Of a stretch of 64,000 nucleotides of DNA, positions 54,083 through 63,757 are shown piece by piece. The position numbers were made by a program, and so were the translations under genes. The notes under the pieces are model-generated. The model saw only the letters and a list, made by a program, of their open reading frames with translations, ran no database searches and was not told the DNA's origin. Source of the stretch: Oscillatoria sp. FACHB-1406 (GTDB lineage: Bacteria; Cyanobacteriota; Cyanobacteriia; Cyanobacteriales; Spirulinaceae); the NCBI RefSeq assembly GCF_014698145.1, contig NZ_JACJSM010000005.1, positions 124,001 to 188,000 of the forward strand, in the 5' to 3' direction. Positions within the stretch are counted from its first letter, which is position 1, and each line of letters begins with the position of its first letter.

Positions 54083-54718
54083 ATGGCTGTTATTGCAGTA
54101 ATAGATTACGATATGGGCAATTTGCACTCGGCTTGCAAGGGATTGGAAAAAGCGGGTGCAACGCCAAAGGTTGTCGATTCGGCGCGGGAAATTGCGATCG
54201 CTGATGCTGTGGTTTTGCCGGGAGTCGGCGCTTTCGATCCTGCCGTTCAACACTTGCGATCGCGCGATCTCGTTTCCCCAATTCAAGATGCGATCGCCTC
54301 GGGCAAACCTTTCCTCGGCATTTGTTTGGGTTTACAAATTCTGTTTGAGGGTTCGGAAGAAGGCACAGAACCCGGACTCGGCATTATTCCGGGAGTCGTG
54401 CGCCGTTTTCGTTCCGAACCCGATTTAACCATTCCCCACATGGGTTGGAATCAACTTCACTTCACGCAGCCCCATCTTTCCCTTTGGCAAAACCTCGGCG
54501 AATCTCCCTTCGTTTATTTCGTCCATTCCTATTACGTCGATCCCGTTGATACCTCGGTGCGCGCGGCGACTGTTACTCACGGCACTCAAGAAGTTACAGC
54601 CGCGATCGCGCGCGATAATATTACTGCGGTGCAATTTCACCCCGAAAAATCTTCCACCGCCGGACTGCAAATGCTTGCCAATTTTGTCAGCACGATTCGC
54701 GCTACTGTTGCTGTTTAA
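54083..54718 (+). CDS. hisH: Imidazole glycerol phosphate synthase subunit HisH
   Basis: Glutamine amidotransferase subunit of histidine biosynthesis; it makes ammonia from glutamine for HisF. Class I GATase motifs: nucleophile Cys in FLGICLGLQILFEGSEEG, the IPHMGWNQL segment, and the His/Glu pair in VQFHPEKSS. The 211-residue length fits. A GGGAGGTAAGG ribosome region precedes the ATG. hisF is not in the window; proA follows 65 bases later. Confidence 0.97.
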   Translation: MAVIAVIDYDMGNLHSACKGLEKAGATPKVVDSAREIAIADAVVLPGVGAFDPAVQHLRSRDLVSPIQDAIASGKPFLGICLGLQILFEGSEEGTEPGLGIIPGVVRRFRSEPDLTIPHMGWNQLHFTQPHLSLWQNLGESPFVYFVHSYYVDPVDTSVRAATVTHGTQEVTAAIARDNITAVQFHPEKSSTAGLQMLANFVSTIRATVAV

Positions 54719-54783
54719 ATTCGGAATTGTCGCTTTGAGTTAGCATTATTTTTTTGCATTGATTTAATTCCTTTTTTGCCGAC

Positions 54784-56082
54784 ATGATTGCTTCTGAAGT
54801 TAATATTTCTACCCCAACTGAAATTGCGCGTCAAACTCGCCAAGCCGCACAACACCTCGCCGTTCTTAGCGAAGCGGAAAGAAATCGCGCTCTAGAAGCG
54901 ATCGCGCGCGCCCTAGAAGCCTCAAGCGCCGAGATTTTAGCGGCGAATGAAGCCGACTGTCGCGCGGCGGAAGCTGAAGGGATTTCTCCCGCTTTATTGG
55001 CGCGCCTGAAGTTAGGAGAGTCGAAATTACAAGCCGCGATCGCGGGCGTACTAGATGTCGCAAAACTTCCCGATCCGATCGGTTCGCTACAAATTCATCG
55101 GGAATTAGATGACGGTTTAGTTCTCAAGCGCGTCACTTGTCCTTTAGGCGTTTTAGGGATTATTTTTGAAGCGCGCCCCGAAGCCTTAATTCAAATTACC
55201 AGCCTTGCGATTAAATCCGGCAATGGGGCAATTTTGAAAGGGGGAAAAGAAGCGACTCGTTCCTGTCAGACGCTAACGGAGATTATTCGCTCGGCTTTAG
55301 CCACCACTGCCGTTAGCCCCGAAGTCGTGCAATTGCTGACGACGCGATCGGAAATTCGCGCTCTTTTAGAACTCGACGAATATGTAAACCTAATTATTCC
55401 GCGCGGTTCTAATAGCTTCGTGCGCTACGTCCAAGAAAATACGCGCATTCCCGTCCTCGGACACGCGGATGGGATTTGCCATCTCTACATCGATAAAGAT
55501 GCAGATTTAGAGCAATCTGTCAAGGTGACAATTGATGCAAAAACGCAATATCCTGCCGCTTGCAACGCGATCGAAACGCTCTTAGTTCATCGCGATCTTG
55601 CCGCAGAATTTCTCCCCCAACTCGCCGCTGCCGTGCCAGCCGTCGAACTGCGCGGCGACGCGAGAACGCGAGAAATTTTGGCGGTAGAACCGGCAACGGA
55701 AGAAGACTGGTCAACCGAGTATAGTGATTTAGTTTTAGCGGTTAAAATTGTCGATTCAATTGAAGACGCGATCGCGCATATCAATACTTACGGTTCTAAA
55801 CATACCGACGCGATTATGACCGAGAATTCTACCGCCGCAGAAATGTTTTTAAATCGAGTCGATGCAGCAGGCGTTTATCACAACTGTTCGACTCGTTTTG
55901 CCGATGGATTTCGTTACGGTTTTGGGGCAGAAGTTGGCATCAGTACCCAACAAATGCCGCCTAGAGGGCCAGTGGGTTTAGAAGGATTAGTAACCTATAA
56001 ATATAAGCTCGTCGGTAACGGTCATATTGCCGCAACTTACTCCGGCTCGAAGGCAAAATCTTTTACGCATAAAGATATTTAA
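54784..56082 (+). CDS. proA: Gamma-glutamyl phosphate reductase ProA
   Basis: Makes glutamate-5-semialdehyde from gamma-glutamyl phosphate with NADPH, the second step of proline synthesis. The aldehyde-dehydrogenase-fold signatures are [32 protein letters not shown] and the catalytic cysteine in [12 protein letters not shown]. Length 432 is normal. The Uma2 gene starts 6 bases after its stop codon, implying shared transcription. Confidence 0.97.
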   Translation: MIASEVNISTPTEIARQTRQAAQHLAVLSEAERNRALEAIARALEASSAEILAANEADCRAAEAEGISPALLARLKLGESKLQAAIAGVLDVAKLPDPIGSLQIHRELDDGLVLKRVTCPLGVLGIIFEARPEALIQITSLAIKSGNGAILKGGKEATRSCQTLTEIIRSALATTAVSPEVVQLLTTRSEIRALLELDEYVNLIIPRGSNSFVRYVQENTRIPVLGHADGICHLYIDKDADLEQSVKVTIDAKTQYPAACNAIETLLVHRDLAAEFLPQLAAAVPAVELRGDARTREILAVEPATEEDWSTEYSDLVLAVKIVDSIEDAIAHINTYGSKHTDAIMTENSTAAEMFLNRVDAAGVYHNCSTRFADGFRYGFGAEVGISTQQMPPRGPVGLEGLVTYKYKLVGNGHIAATYSGSKAKSFTHKDI

Positions 56083-56088
56083 AATGCC

Positions 56089-56868
56089 ATGAATCTCGCA
56101 ACTGAATTGCCGAAAACCTTACCCGACCATACGCAACTTCCGGAATCCGACGGTACGTTTGTGAAGAACTTTCAAGAGCATCCCCAAAGCATTCTTCTCA
56201 CTGAATCCATCGAGCCAATTTTGCAACAGTTGCATCCCGACGGGCAGTATTGTATCGGGCAGGATTGCGGTATTTATTGGCGTTTGACGGAACCGCCGGA
56301 GCGAGGGGCAGAAGCGCCGGATTGGTTTTACGTGCCTCGAGTTCCGCCAATGTTAAACGGACGGCTTCGACGTTCTTATGTGATGTGGCAAGAGATAGTT
56401 TCTCCGCTAATTGTCCTTGAATTTGTCTCTGGCGACGGCAGTGAGGAGCGGGATACTACGCCTTATCAAGGCAAGTTTTGGGTTTACGAACAAGCCATTC
56501 GCGTTCCGTTTTACGGCATTTATGAGGTCGAAAGGGCGAGCGTTGAGGTGTATCATTTGGTGGATGGGCGCTATCGGCTGCTGGCTGCTAACGATCGCGA
56601 TCGCTACGAAATTACGCCTTTAGGAGTCGAACTCGGCCTTTGGGTGGGACAGTACAAAAATGTCGAACTTCCTTGGTTGCGTTGGTGGGATAGTGAAGGG
56701 AATTTGTTGCTGTCGGGGGGAGAACTGGCCCGAGCAGAACGCCAGCGTGCCGAAACCGAACGCCAGCGCGCCGAAACCGAGCGTCAACGCGCCGAACTAG
56801 CGGAGGATGAGAATGCGCGTTTGCGAGAGCGCCTCCAAGCACTAGGGATTGACCCCGAAACCGTATAG
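56089..56868 (+). CDS. Uma2 family (DUF820) protein with coiled-coil tail
   Basis: A 259-residue Uma2-family protein like that at 49954 but of a different subgroup. Core features: GQYCIGQDCGIYW, PDWFYVPRVPP, SPLIVLEFVSGDGSEERD and YGIYEV. The C-terminal 50 residues repeat AERQRAETERQRAE and should form a coiled coil. Its ATG is 6 bases after proA stops, so it may be read through from proA. Endonuclease activity is inferred from fold only. Confidence 0.9.
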   Translation: MNLATELPKTLPDHTQLPESDGTFVKNFQEHPQSILLTESIEPILQQLHPDGQYCIGQDCGIYWRLTEPPERGAEAPDWFYVPRVPPMLNGRLRRSYVMWQEIVSPLIVLEFVSGDGSEERDTTPYQGKFWVYEQAIRVPFYGIYEVERASVEVYHLVDGRYRLLAANDRDRYEITPLGVELGLWVGQYKNVELPWLRWWDSEGNLLLSGGELARAERQRAETERQRAETERQRAELAEDENARLRERLQALGIDPETV

Positions 56869-57370
56869 TTTGGGGTGCAGACGATAGAACAACTTCAGTA
56901 GCGGTGTTTTTCGGTTACGCCGCTGCTCCGCAATCCTAACGTCCTTAGCAGCGTTAGGGTTAATCGAATCTTTGCAAAACGCAAGTCTGCATAAAGTTCC
57001 GACTAATTTTGCTCCGGAAGATTCATCTAATTTTTACGCGATCGCGGCACGGGATAAAGCTCTCGCAAAGCTCGCGATCGCGTTATTTATCGAAGATTTA
57101 CACAGACGGTAATATTGCGTAAAAATTGCATAAAGACGCGCCCTAACCGATGACATCCGCATCAGTCATCTGTTTTGATGGTTTCAAGACCAGAGTGCAG
57201 GATTGGAAAGGAATCAGGCTACTAATTGCAGGCGATCGCGCGTTTCCCGAAGCTTTAACCAAACTTCCTCCACAGCACCTCGGAATTCCTAGCCGACAGG
57301 AACTCCCAGACGGCGCTTGCTTATCGCCAAAAATCCCTCCTTTACGAAAACTTTCGAGAAATCAAGATCG
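56869..57370. other. Intergenic region upstream of the PEP-CTERM gene
   Basis: About 500 bases with no convincing gene. HIP1 sites at 57039-57046 and 57075-57083 flank an AAGCTCTCGCAAAGCT repeat, giving a short inverted structure. An open frame at 57150-57461 overlaps the PEP-CTERM start and has no family match. Confidence 0.55.
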
Positions 57371-58315
57371 ATGCCTATTTCAACTGCACTCGAACCCCAA
57401 GCCAAAGTCTCTTGGCAAGCGATCGGTTTTTTACTCACCAGCACGCTTTGTTTCGGATTGAATCCCGCCGCGCCCGCTGCAACCCTCACCAACGGTGCAT
57501 TAACCATTGACATTCGCGAAGACAACGGCGCAATTGCCCGCGTCTCTTTCGGCAATAGCGACTTCTTCAACCCCGGAATGCCCATTTCTGACTATGGATT
57601 CCAAAATGGAACCGATACTAGCACCTTCTGGCTCAACTCCACCACCGGTTGGACGCAACAACCCGTAACCGTCAGCAATCGCCCGAAATCTGTCATCGTC
57701 ACCGGAACTTATCGAGGCGGCAATGCTAACGTCGATTTTACGCGCACTTATTCCCTCATTTCCGGCTTAAATGTCTTGCGGGTGGAGACAAAATTTGTCA
57801 ATCGCGGCGATGATGTTGCCCTGCGCTACTTCGATACCTTCGATCCCGACCAGGGTGTCGATCGCGGTAATGGGTTTGAAACCTATAACGATACCTACAA
57901 TCTCTCAACCGATGCAGGGGTGGCTCGCGTGGCTCGTGCGACGGAGTTAGGCGGTTTAACGGTCGCGATCGGTTCGATTTCGCCGGAGGCCATTATCGGG
58001 CAAACGACGGGAATCGCGATCGGGAATGGTGCAAGCTTGAATAATTTCTTCGGCGCGCCTCTTGATGGTAATGGTATTTTTGCAGATTTCGGCTCTCACG
58101 TCGGCGCTTTCAAGATGTTGCTGAAAGCTGGGGAGTTAAAAAGCGTAACCTACGACCAAGCTTATGGACAGTCGCCAGAAGAAGCGAATCGAACATTTAT
58201 TGCCGCCAATCGCAAGCAGGCCGTACCCGTTCCCGAACCGATGTCGATCGCGAGTTTAGCGATTATCGGCGCAGGGGGGATTGCTCGGACTCTCAAACGC
58301 AAGTCCCGCGCTTAA
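57371..58315 (+). CDS. PEP-CTERM sorting domain protein
   Basis: Exported protein of 314 residues. A signal peptide (cleavage near PAAPAA) is followed by a beta-rich domain of unknown family, and the C-terminus is a PEP-CTERM sorting signal: VPEPMS, a short membrane helix (IASLAIIGAGGIA) and a basic end (RTLKRKSRA). The exosortase that would cut this signal is not in the window. The ATG at 57371 gives a normal signal peptide; the frame opens at 57317. Confidence 0.85.
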   Translation: MPISTALEPQAKVSWQAIGFLLTSTLCFGLNPAAPAATLTNGALTIDIREDNGAIARVSFGNSDFFNPGMPISDYGFQNGTDTSTFWLNSTTGWTQQPVTVSNRPKSVIVTGTYRGGNANVDFTRTYSLISGLNVLRVETKFVNRGDDVALRYFDTFDPDQGVDRGNGFETYNDTYNLSTDAGVARVARATELGGLTVAIGSISPEAIIGQTTGIAIGNGASLNNFFGAPLDGNGIFADFGSHVGAFKMLLKAGELKSVTYDQAYGQSPEEANRTFIAANRKQAVPVPEPMSIASLAIIGAGGIARTLKRKSRA

Positions 58316-58407
58316 GAATTTTAAAGGTTGAATGATGAGCGTAGTTGTTTGTCCCGATATTACGCTTGCTGACGCGCTTTCCTTACCAATTCAACCCAAA
58401 ATAACGG

Positions 58408-59034
58408 TTAAATCTTCCAAGAAACCTGCCCGGTTTCGTCTTTAATCGTTATCTGAGCGGCTCCTTTTTTACCGTCGGCAGTGGTAGCCGGACAAGTAAA
58501 AGTTTCACCAACTTTTTCAAAGAAACGCACGGGCGATTTGCTGCTACCGCAGTCAATTGTAATATCGAGTTGCTTTTGCTTCTTCACTTCATCTTTAATG
58601 GTTTGTTCGAGGGAAGCTACATTAAGAACATTTTTACTGTTCCAAGTAATAGTTCCTTTATCATCTTTCATTTCTACCGCTGCTTTGAATTTGCCTTGAG
58701 GAATTGTCACCTCGCAATCAAACTTCTTACCCGCTTCGATCTTTACATCAGGGGGACAATCAACAGCGGTAGCTTCAACCCCTTTCAAAGTGGTGGGGAC
58801 GGATGTTTTAATAAAGTCTTCGACTTTTTTAGTCGTTTCCGACTTGGGGACTGCTGGGGTGGGCTTGCTGGTCGGGGAAGTTGTGGGAGAAGGCGTAGCG
58901 GAAGGGGTTTCTCCAGTGGGACTCGTCGTGGCAACGGGTTGATTATCATTCTTTCCTCCGCACGCTGTCGCAGTTGCGGCTAAGCTCAAAACACAGAGGA
59001 AAGCAGCAAGACGGTTATCAATTAGGAATTTCAC
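58408..59034 (-). CDS. Lipoprotein with two DUF4333-like domains
   Basis: Lipoprotein of 208 residues. The signal peptide ends in TATACGG, giving a lipid-attached Cys, followed by a Pro/Ser/Thr linker (about 30-65) and two similar domains (about 70-138 and 140-208), each with a cysteine pair (DCPPDVKIEAGKKFDCEV and DCGSSKSPVRFFE ... FTC). These match DUF4333. GTG 59034 is preferred over GTG 59043 because AAGGAG lies 8 bases before it. Function unknown. Confidence 0.82.
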   Translation of the reverse strand: MKFLIDNRLAAFLCVLSLAATATACGGKNDNQPVATTSPTGETPSATPSPTTSPTSKPTPAVPKSETTKKVEDFIKTSVPTTLKGVEATAVDCPPDVKIEAGKKFDCEVTIPQGKFKAAVEMKDDKGTITWNSKNVLNVASLEQTIKDEVKKQKQLDITIDCGSSKSPVRFFEKVGETFTCPATTADGKKGAAQITIKDETGQVSWKI

Positions 59035-59131
59035 GGTTTTCACTCCTTGGATAAGCTGAAAGGGGACTAGCTAATTAGACTGTATCGAGAGCCTTGTCCT
59101 TAACGACGATGCAATTCCATTATTCACGATT

Positions 59132-59223
59132 GAATGGCACTGAAATAAGAGTTGAGAAATCGCCCAAAGCAGTGACATTTCGGAAAGTGGACAGCGCCCA
59201 CCCGCCTTAAGTCAGTGCCATTC
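59132..59223. mobile_element. MITE-like element with GAATGGCACTGA ends
   Basis: A 92-base element with terminal inverted repeats GAATGGCACTGA (59132-59143) and TCAGTGCCATTC (59212-59223). It includes CAGCGCCCACC near the right end. The last 17 bases recur, reverse complemented, at 7837-7853. It is flanked on both sides by ATTCATT-type heptamers, so it appears to have inserted into a heptamer array. Confidence 0.8.
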
Positions 59224-59258
59224 ATTCATTATTCATTATTCATTATCCATTATTCACT
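59224..59258. repeat. ATTCATT heptamer array
   Basis: Three perfect ATTCATT units, then ATCCATT and ATTCACT. Similar CCATTATTCACG sequence lies on the other side of the adjacent element (59117-59128). Confidence 0.85.
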
Positions 59259-59269
59259 CTTACCCTAGT

Positions 59270-60685
59270 TTAGCTTTCGCGACTTGCTCTTTCGAGCCGC
59301 TCGACGGTTTCGGGGTAATTGTTGAACTGTGCGAGTCCGAGGGCGGTATAGCCCCCATTATTTTGGGTGTCGAGTTTAACTCGGTGGGTAGCAAGCAGCA
59401 ATTCTACTGCCTCGATATAGCCCCGATGACTCGCCCACATTAACGCGGTTGCGCCCGTCTCGTCCTGAATATTGAGGTCTGCACCCGCTTCGATTAACAC
59501 TCGCATCATTTCGGTGTCGCCGCGATCGCTCGCAATCATCAGCAAGGTTTTACCGCGATCTCGGCGAATATTGACTTCCGCCCCAGCTTTCAGGAGTATC
59601 TCTGCAATATCCACCCATCCTTGTGCAAAAACTAGCGTTAAAGGCGTTTCGCCTTGATTATTTTGGTTGACATTTTTACTATTTTGTGATATGAGGTGAG
59701 CGATCGCGCGATCGCCTTGAACGGCAGCAAGCATCAAAGGCGTGTCTCCCTCCCCATTCGGGCAGTCTGCTTCCGCGCCCGCCTCCAACAGCGCGCGAAC
59801 GACTTCGAGATGCCCTTCAATGGCAGCAAAATGCAGGGCGGTTTCCCCATCTTCGTCGCTGGCGTTGACATCGGCTCCGGCTTGCAGCAATAACTGCGCG
59901 ATCGCGCTATTACCGTTGGCAGCAGCGAGGGCGAGAGGCGTTTCTCCCTCCGCATCGCGCAAGTTGACATCTGCTCCCGCTTGTAAGAGTTGCTCGACAA
60001 TGGCGGGATGTCCTGCGTTAATGGCGGCGATCAGGGGTAAGGAATCATCGGTGAGGGGAGCATTTACATCAACGCCGCGAGCTAACAACACTCGAACGCT
60101 TTCGCCCTGTCCGGTATTAATAGCAGCATCTAACGCATCTTGGAGCGTCTCGGTATCGATGTCTGCGGTGAGGAGCGCCGGGACAACTTCAATCTGCCCC
60201 GATCGCAGCGCTAATTTTAGGGGTGTATCGCCATCCTTATCGCAAATATTTGCCTTAGCACCAGCGCTCAGAAGCCGTTTGACGATGAGGAGATAGCCCT
60301 TGTAAGCGGCAATAGCGAGGGCGGGAGTACCGTCTTCGTTGGTGGCGTTCACCTCTGCCCCGGCGTTAATTAAGGCTTCGACAACCTCAGCGCGATTGGC
60401 TGCGGCGGCTAACATTAAGGCTGTTGCCCCGTAGCGATCGCTTTTCGCATCAACTTCTGCCCCCGCTTCAATCAACAGTTGCACGATCTCTAAATTTCCA
60501 GCACTTGCAGCCCGCATTAACGCGGTTGTGCCGTCGCGCGCCCGAAGGGATCCGCTTTGCGGATCGCGTGCGTTAACATTTGCACCCTGCGCTAAGGCGG
60601 CTCGAACGCCTTCTAAATCGCCATTTCGAGCCGCTTGAAACAATTGACGATCCGCTTCGCGGATTCCTGTGGGTGCGCGATCCAT
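59270..60685 (-). CDS. Ankyrin-repeat protein coupled to pilQ
   Basis: A 471-residue protein of about 13 ankyrin repeats with the consensus GADVNxxDxxGxTALxxAAxxGHxEVVxxLLxAGA. It has no signal peptide or catalytic domain, so a cytoplasmic protein-binding role is likely. Its ATG shares one base with the pilQ stop codon (TAATG), which implies translational coupling. The second repeat carries an in-frame insertion PQSGSLRARD, encoded by a palindromic element also found in the codA-like gene. A second palindrome encodes residues GIREADR at the N-terminus. Confidence 0.9.
   Translation of the reverse strand: MDRAPTGIREADRQLFQAARNGDLEGVRAALAQGANVNARDPQSGSLRARDGTTALMRAASAGNLEIVQLLIEAGAEVDAKSDRYGATALMLAAAANRAEVVEALINAGAEVNATNEDGTPALAIAAYKGYLLIVKRLLSAGAKANICDKDGDTPLKLALRSGQIEVVPALLTADIDTETLQDALDAAINTGQGESVRVLLARGVDVNAPLTDDSLPLIAAINAGHPAIVEQLLQAGADVNLRDAEGETPLALAAANGNSAIAQLLLQAGADVNASDEDGETALHFAAIEGHLEVVRALLEAGAEADCPNGEGDTPLMLAAVQGDRAIAHLISQNSKNVNQNNQGETPLTLVFAQGWVDIAEILLKAGAEVNIRRDRGKTLLMIASDRGDTEMMRVLIEAGADLNIQDETGATALMWASHRGYIEAVELLLATHRVKLDTQNNGGYTALGLAQFNNYPETVERLERASRES
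60542..60569. repeat. In-frame palindromic element inside the ankyrin gene
   Basis: Contains the perfect inverted repeat GATCCGC-TTT-GCGGATC (60550-60566). Bases 60542-60563 match 10963-10984 in 21 of 22 positions. It interrupts an ankyrin repeat between NARD and GTTALM without breaking the frame. Confidence 0.82.
60649..60667. repeat. Related GATCCGC-TTC-GCGGATTC palindrome
   Basis: Arms GATCCGC and GCGGATTC around TTC, near the start codon of the ankyrin gene, in coding frame (GIREADR). It resembles the arms of the element at 60542 but lacks its AGGG flank. Confidence 0.6.
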
Positions 60686-63351
60686 TAGCGTCCGCCGGGA
60701 ACTTGAACGCCCGTGCGCTGTAAGGCATCTTGGGTTGCGCGTCCGGGACTGTAATTGTAGCCGAACCCGCCGAAGCGATCGCTATCGTCCAGAATTTGCG
60801 GAGTCAGCAGCACAATCACTTCTCGCCGTTCGTTATTGGTTTGCGATTGTCTGAATAATGAACCCAAAATCGGAATATCGCCCAAAATCGGCACCTTACT
60901 AATTGTTGTCCGTTCCGAATCCTGGATAATCCCAGCCAAAATCAACGTTTGAGCGTCCCGCAAACGCAACAAGCCAGAACTGACTTCCCGGACATTAAGA
61001 AGAGAGATGATGTTACTACTATCTATGCCTAAATTCAATTGTTGAGTTGCCCCAATGGAAGCAACTCTCGGTGCTACTGAGAGCGTCACAAAACCGTTAT
61101 CGTCGATGCGGTCTACTTTAATCGTTAAGCTCAATCCGGCATCGTCAAACGTGGGTTCTACAGTGCGCTCTGGATTGAGATTATTTGTCTGTGTCACACT
61201 TCTCAAACCTGTAACGACCCTCTGTACCAATTTCACTGTTGCTTCTTGCCCCTCCTGTACCACCAACGTCGGATCGCTTAGGATTTTGGCATTGTTGCTC
61301 TGAATTGAAGCTTGCAGGTTCGCGAGGAAGCGTCGGGGGAATTGGAAAAACGACGGCAGGGCTGCTGTAGCCGTTCCTAATGTTCCCTGAGTAACGCTAG
61401 TCGTCGGTGGCGTTCCGGGGTTAATTGTAATTACGTTATCCCTGGCAAGGGTTACATCGGTAATCCCTGTAGTAAATGGGTCGGTTGATAACCCAGCAAC
61501 GCGGTTAAAGAAATCCAATGCCCCAGGAGCGGCAATTCGACTTAATGTACCCGTGATGGTATTAATCACGACCGTTCCCGGATCCGTTCCTGGAATTGCT
61601 GTGGTGTTGTTCAAATCCAAGAAGCTATTCCCACCTGCGAAGGGGTTTGCAATTGTCGGAATACTCGTCAAACTAGAGCGAGTCTGCGTCAAATTGGGGG
61701 GATTAAACGGTCCATAACTATAGAACATCGCACCCTGGTCTACCGACACGAAACCCGAACCGATATTAAACGAGAAACTGCTGTTAATCGCATCCTGTCC
61801 GAGCAGGTTAACATCGACAATCTTGACATTTAACGCGACTTGACGGGCGCGGGCATCGAGTTGCGTCAGGAAAGAGGTGGCAATCTCTAACAAGCGCGGC
61901 TCGCCCACCATCGTCAGAATATTCAGCCGGTTATCAGTGGAAACCGATAAACCTCTGAGTAAAAGCGGCCCAGTTGCACCACCCTGCCCGCCGCCGCTGT
62001 TGGCACTGACCGTCAGAATTTGGGCGGGGGCGCGTTCCGTCCTTACAACCCGTCCGGTTTCAGGGTCAACAATGGTTGTTTCCTGCTGGTTGAGAATTTG
62101 TACCGAGGCTCCCTGTGTCGCCAAGAAAGTCGCAGCATCCCCGGCTTTAACTTGGTTGAGGCGCAAGCTGCGGGCGATGAGATTTCGCGTTTCAATCGGC
62201 AGGGCTGCCCCCACCATAATCGTCGTGCCGTTGCGCTGAGCTTGCAGGCCGGATAGTTGCAAGACGTAGTTAAACGCATCCTGCACGGAAGCATTTTCTA
62301 AGTCCAAGGAGATATTGCGCGAGAGTTGAGCGGCTGCGTCTCCGCCTGCTTGACCGCCGCCGCCTCCCTCGACGTAAACGAGGTTTAACCCAGCAGAGCG
62401 CGCGAGGAAGCCTAACACTTCTCGCACCGGGGCATCTTTCAACACTAAACTATCGACTTTGAGCGCCGTTCCCAAATCGAGAATGGTGGGAGCGGTATTA
62501 ACCGTCGATACGCCGATATCGCCGACTGGGGGCGGAACCGCTCTGGGTAAGAAGGCGGGAGCGGGAGCCGTGGGTTGTAGCGGTTGAGCGGGTGCGGCGA
62601 GCGTCCCGTCGAGGTTGAATTGGGTTTGGGGAACGTAGACTCCCGGCGGTGGGGTTTGAGAAACCGGACTGCCGTTGATGGTAATTCCGGGATTGGGAAC
62701 GAGGACGTTAGGGTCTTGGGAGGGGATGACGTAGGGTTGAGCGACGGGAACGGGCTGGACTGCGCCTTGATTGTTGAAGGTCGGGACTTGTTGGGCGGGA
62801 TTGCCGGGAACCGGGGCAAGTTGGACTTGAGCGAGTTGAAGGGGATTGCTGAGTTCCGTTTTTCTCGTCTGTGCGGTGCTTTCTGAAGCTGCGGCGCTTT
62901 CGGAATGTTCGGATGCCTTTGCCTCGGCTTCTTCTACAGGAGGAGCGATCGCTACAATGAGTTTTTCGCCTTCTTGTCGAATTTCTTTGCTAACGGGCGC
63001 GTTCTCTTCGCCTGTCACTGTAAGCTGGAGGTTGCCTTCACTGCTCGGCGTGAGGGCAATTTCAGCGATTCCGGGCGCGGGATTTTCCCGATGAAACCCT
63101 TCTTCCGGCAAGCTTAAAGCCGCCTTGGGAATTTCCGCAATTAAAACATTATCTCGCTGCTCGGTCTGAATCTGCGACGCAATTTCGCCTGCTTCACCTT
63201 CTAACTGCAAACCCACCTCAAGACCGCTCTCGGTGGATTCGACTCTAACATCTGAAATCTGAAGGGAATTTGCTGCCTGTGCGGGATTGATTGCCGCCAC
63301 TAAGATCGGAGCAACCATTAAGATTCCAAGCTGATTTCGATATACTTTCAC
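60685..63351 (-). CDS. pilQ: Type IV pilus secretin PilQ
   Basis: Outer-membrane secretin of 888 residues through which the type IV pilus passes. Signal peptide (1-26, ending INPAQA), N-terminal AMIN domain (about 30-120), a proline-rich linker (about 170-270), secretin N domains (about 290-490, with ISLDLENASVQDAFNYVL), and the C-terminal secretin domain (about 640-870, with VPILGDIPILGSLFR and REVIVLLTPQIL). It is needed for motility and DNA uptake. GTG start with GAGGAG ribosome site at 63361-63366. The pilO-like gene precedes it, as in the pilMNOQ operon. Confidence 0.95.
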   Translation of the reverse strand: MKVYRNQLGILMVAPILVAAINPAQAANSLQISDVRVESTESGLEVGLQLEGEAGEIASQIQTEQRDNVLIAEIPKAALSLPEEGFHRENPAPGIAEIALTPSSEGNLQLTVTGEENAPVSKEIRQEGEKLIVAIAPPVEEAEAKASEHSESAAASESTAQTRKTELSNPLQLAQVQLAPVPGNPAQQVPTFNNQGAVQPVPVAQPYVIPSQDPNVLVPNPGITINGSPVSQTPPPGVYVPQTQFNLDGTLAAPAQPLQPTAPAPAFLPRAVPPPVGDIGVSTVNTAPTILDLGTALKVDSLVLKDAPVREVLGFLARSAGLNLVYVEGGGGGQAGGDAAAQLSRNISLDLENASVQDAFNYVLQLSGLQAQRNGTTIMVGAALPIETRNLIARSLRLNQVKAGDAATFLATQGASVQILNQQETTIVDPETGRVVRTERAPAQILTVSANSGGGQGGATGPLLLRGLSVSTDNRLNILTMVGEPRLLEIATSFLTQLDARARQVALNVKIVDVNLLGQDAINSSFSFNIGSGFVSVDQGAMFYSYGPFNPPNLTQTRSSLTSIPTIANPFAGGNSFLDLNNTTAIPGTDPGTVVINTITGTLSRIAAPGALDFFNRVAGLSTDPFTTGITDVTLARDNVITINPGTPPTTSVTQGTLGTATAALPSFFQFPRRFLANLQASIQSNNAKILSDPTLVVQEGQEATVKLVQRVVTGLRSVTQTNNLNPERTVEPTFDDAGLSLTIKVDRIDDNGFVTLSVAPRVASIGATQQLNLGIDSSNIISLLNVREVSSGLLRLRDAQTLILAGIIQDSERTTISKVPILGDIPILGSLFRQSQTNNERREVIVLLTPQILDDSDRFGGFGYNYSPGRATQDALQRTGVQVPGGR

Positions 63352-63757
63352 GGTGCAACTCCTCTACCGACCTAATACGCTGCTTACTTTATGGGTTGTT
63401 TATGGGCTAATCTTGGCTCGTGTCTTTAAAAGCCTGAATTTTCTACGCTCCAGCCGTGCGTAGCGTTTAATTTTTTTGACACGGCACACTCCTTATTTTT
63501 TTTAAGAGTGGCAGGATTTAGCGCTCATTCCCCAGCTTATTAAAAACGCGCGGTGCGGTTAATTATTGGGGAGTCCGGAGAAATCCTACCGATGCTAGAC
63601 TGCTGGTTCAATATATCACGAAATTCGCCAGAATGATTGGGGGTAAAAAACGCGCGTCTGCCAGATGCACCGAGAACAAAATCAACAGATTTACCGCTCA
63701 AAGGGAAGTTAACAAATCGACAAATTCCGACAGGAATCTGATGCCGCATCGAATCCC
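63352..63757. other. Intergenic region between pilO-like gene and pilQ
   Basis: About 400 bases, unusually long for a pil operon. It contains a CTACGC...GCGTAG hairpin (63443-63463) followed on the plus strand by a T-rich run, but no gene. A separate pilQ promoter may lie here. Confidence 0.5.

Noticed and set aside
57150-57461. 103-codon frame upstream of the PEP-CTERM gene
   Set aside because: Overlaps the better-supported gene in another frame and has no recognisable domain.
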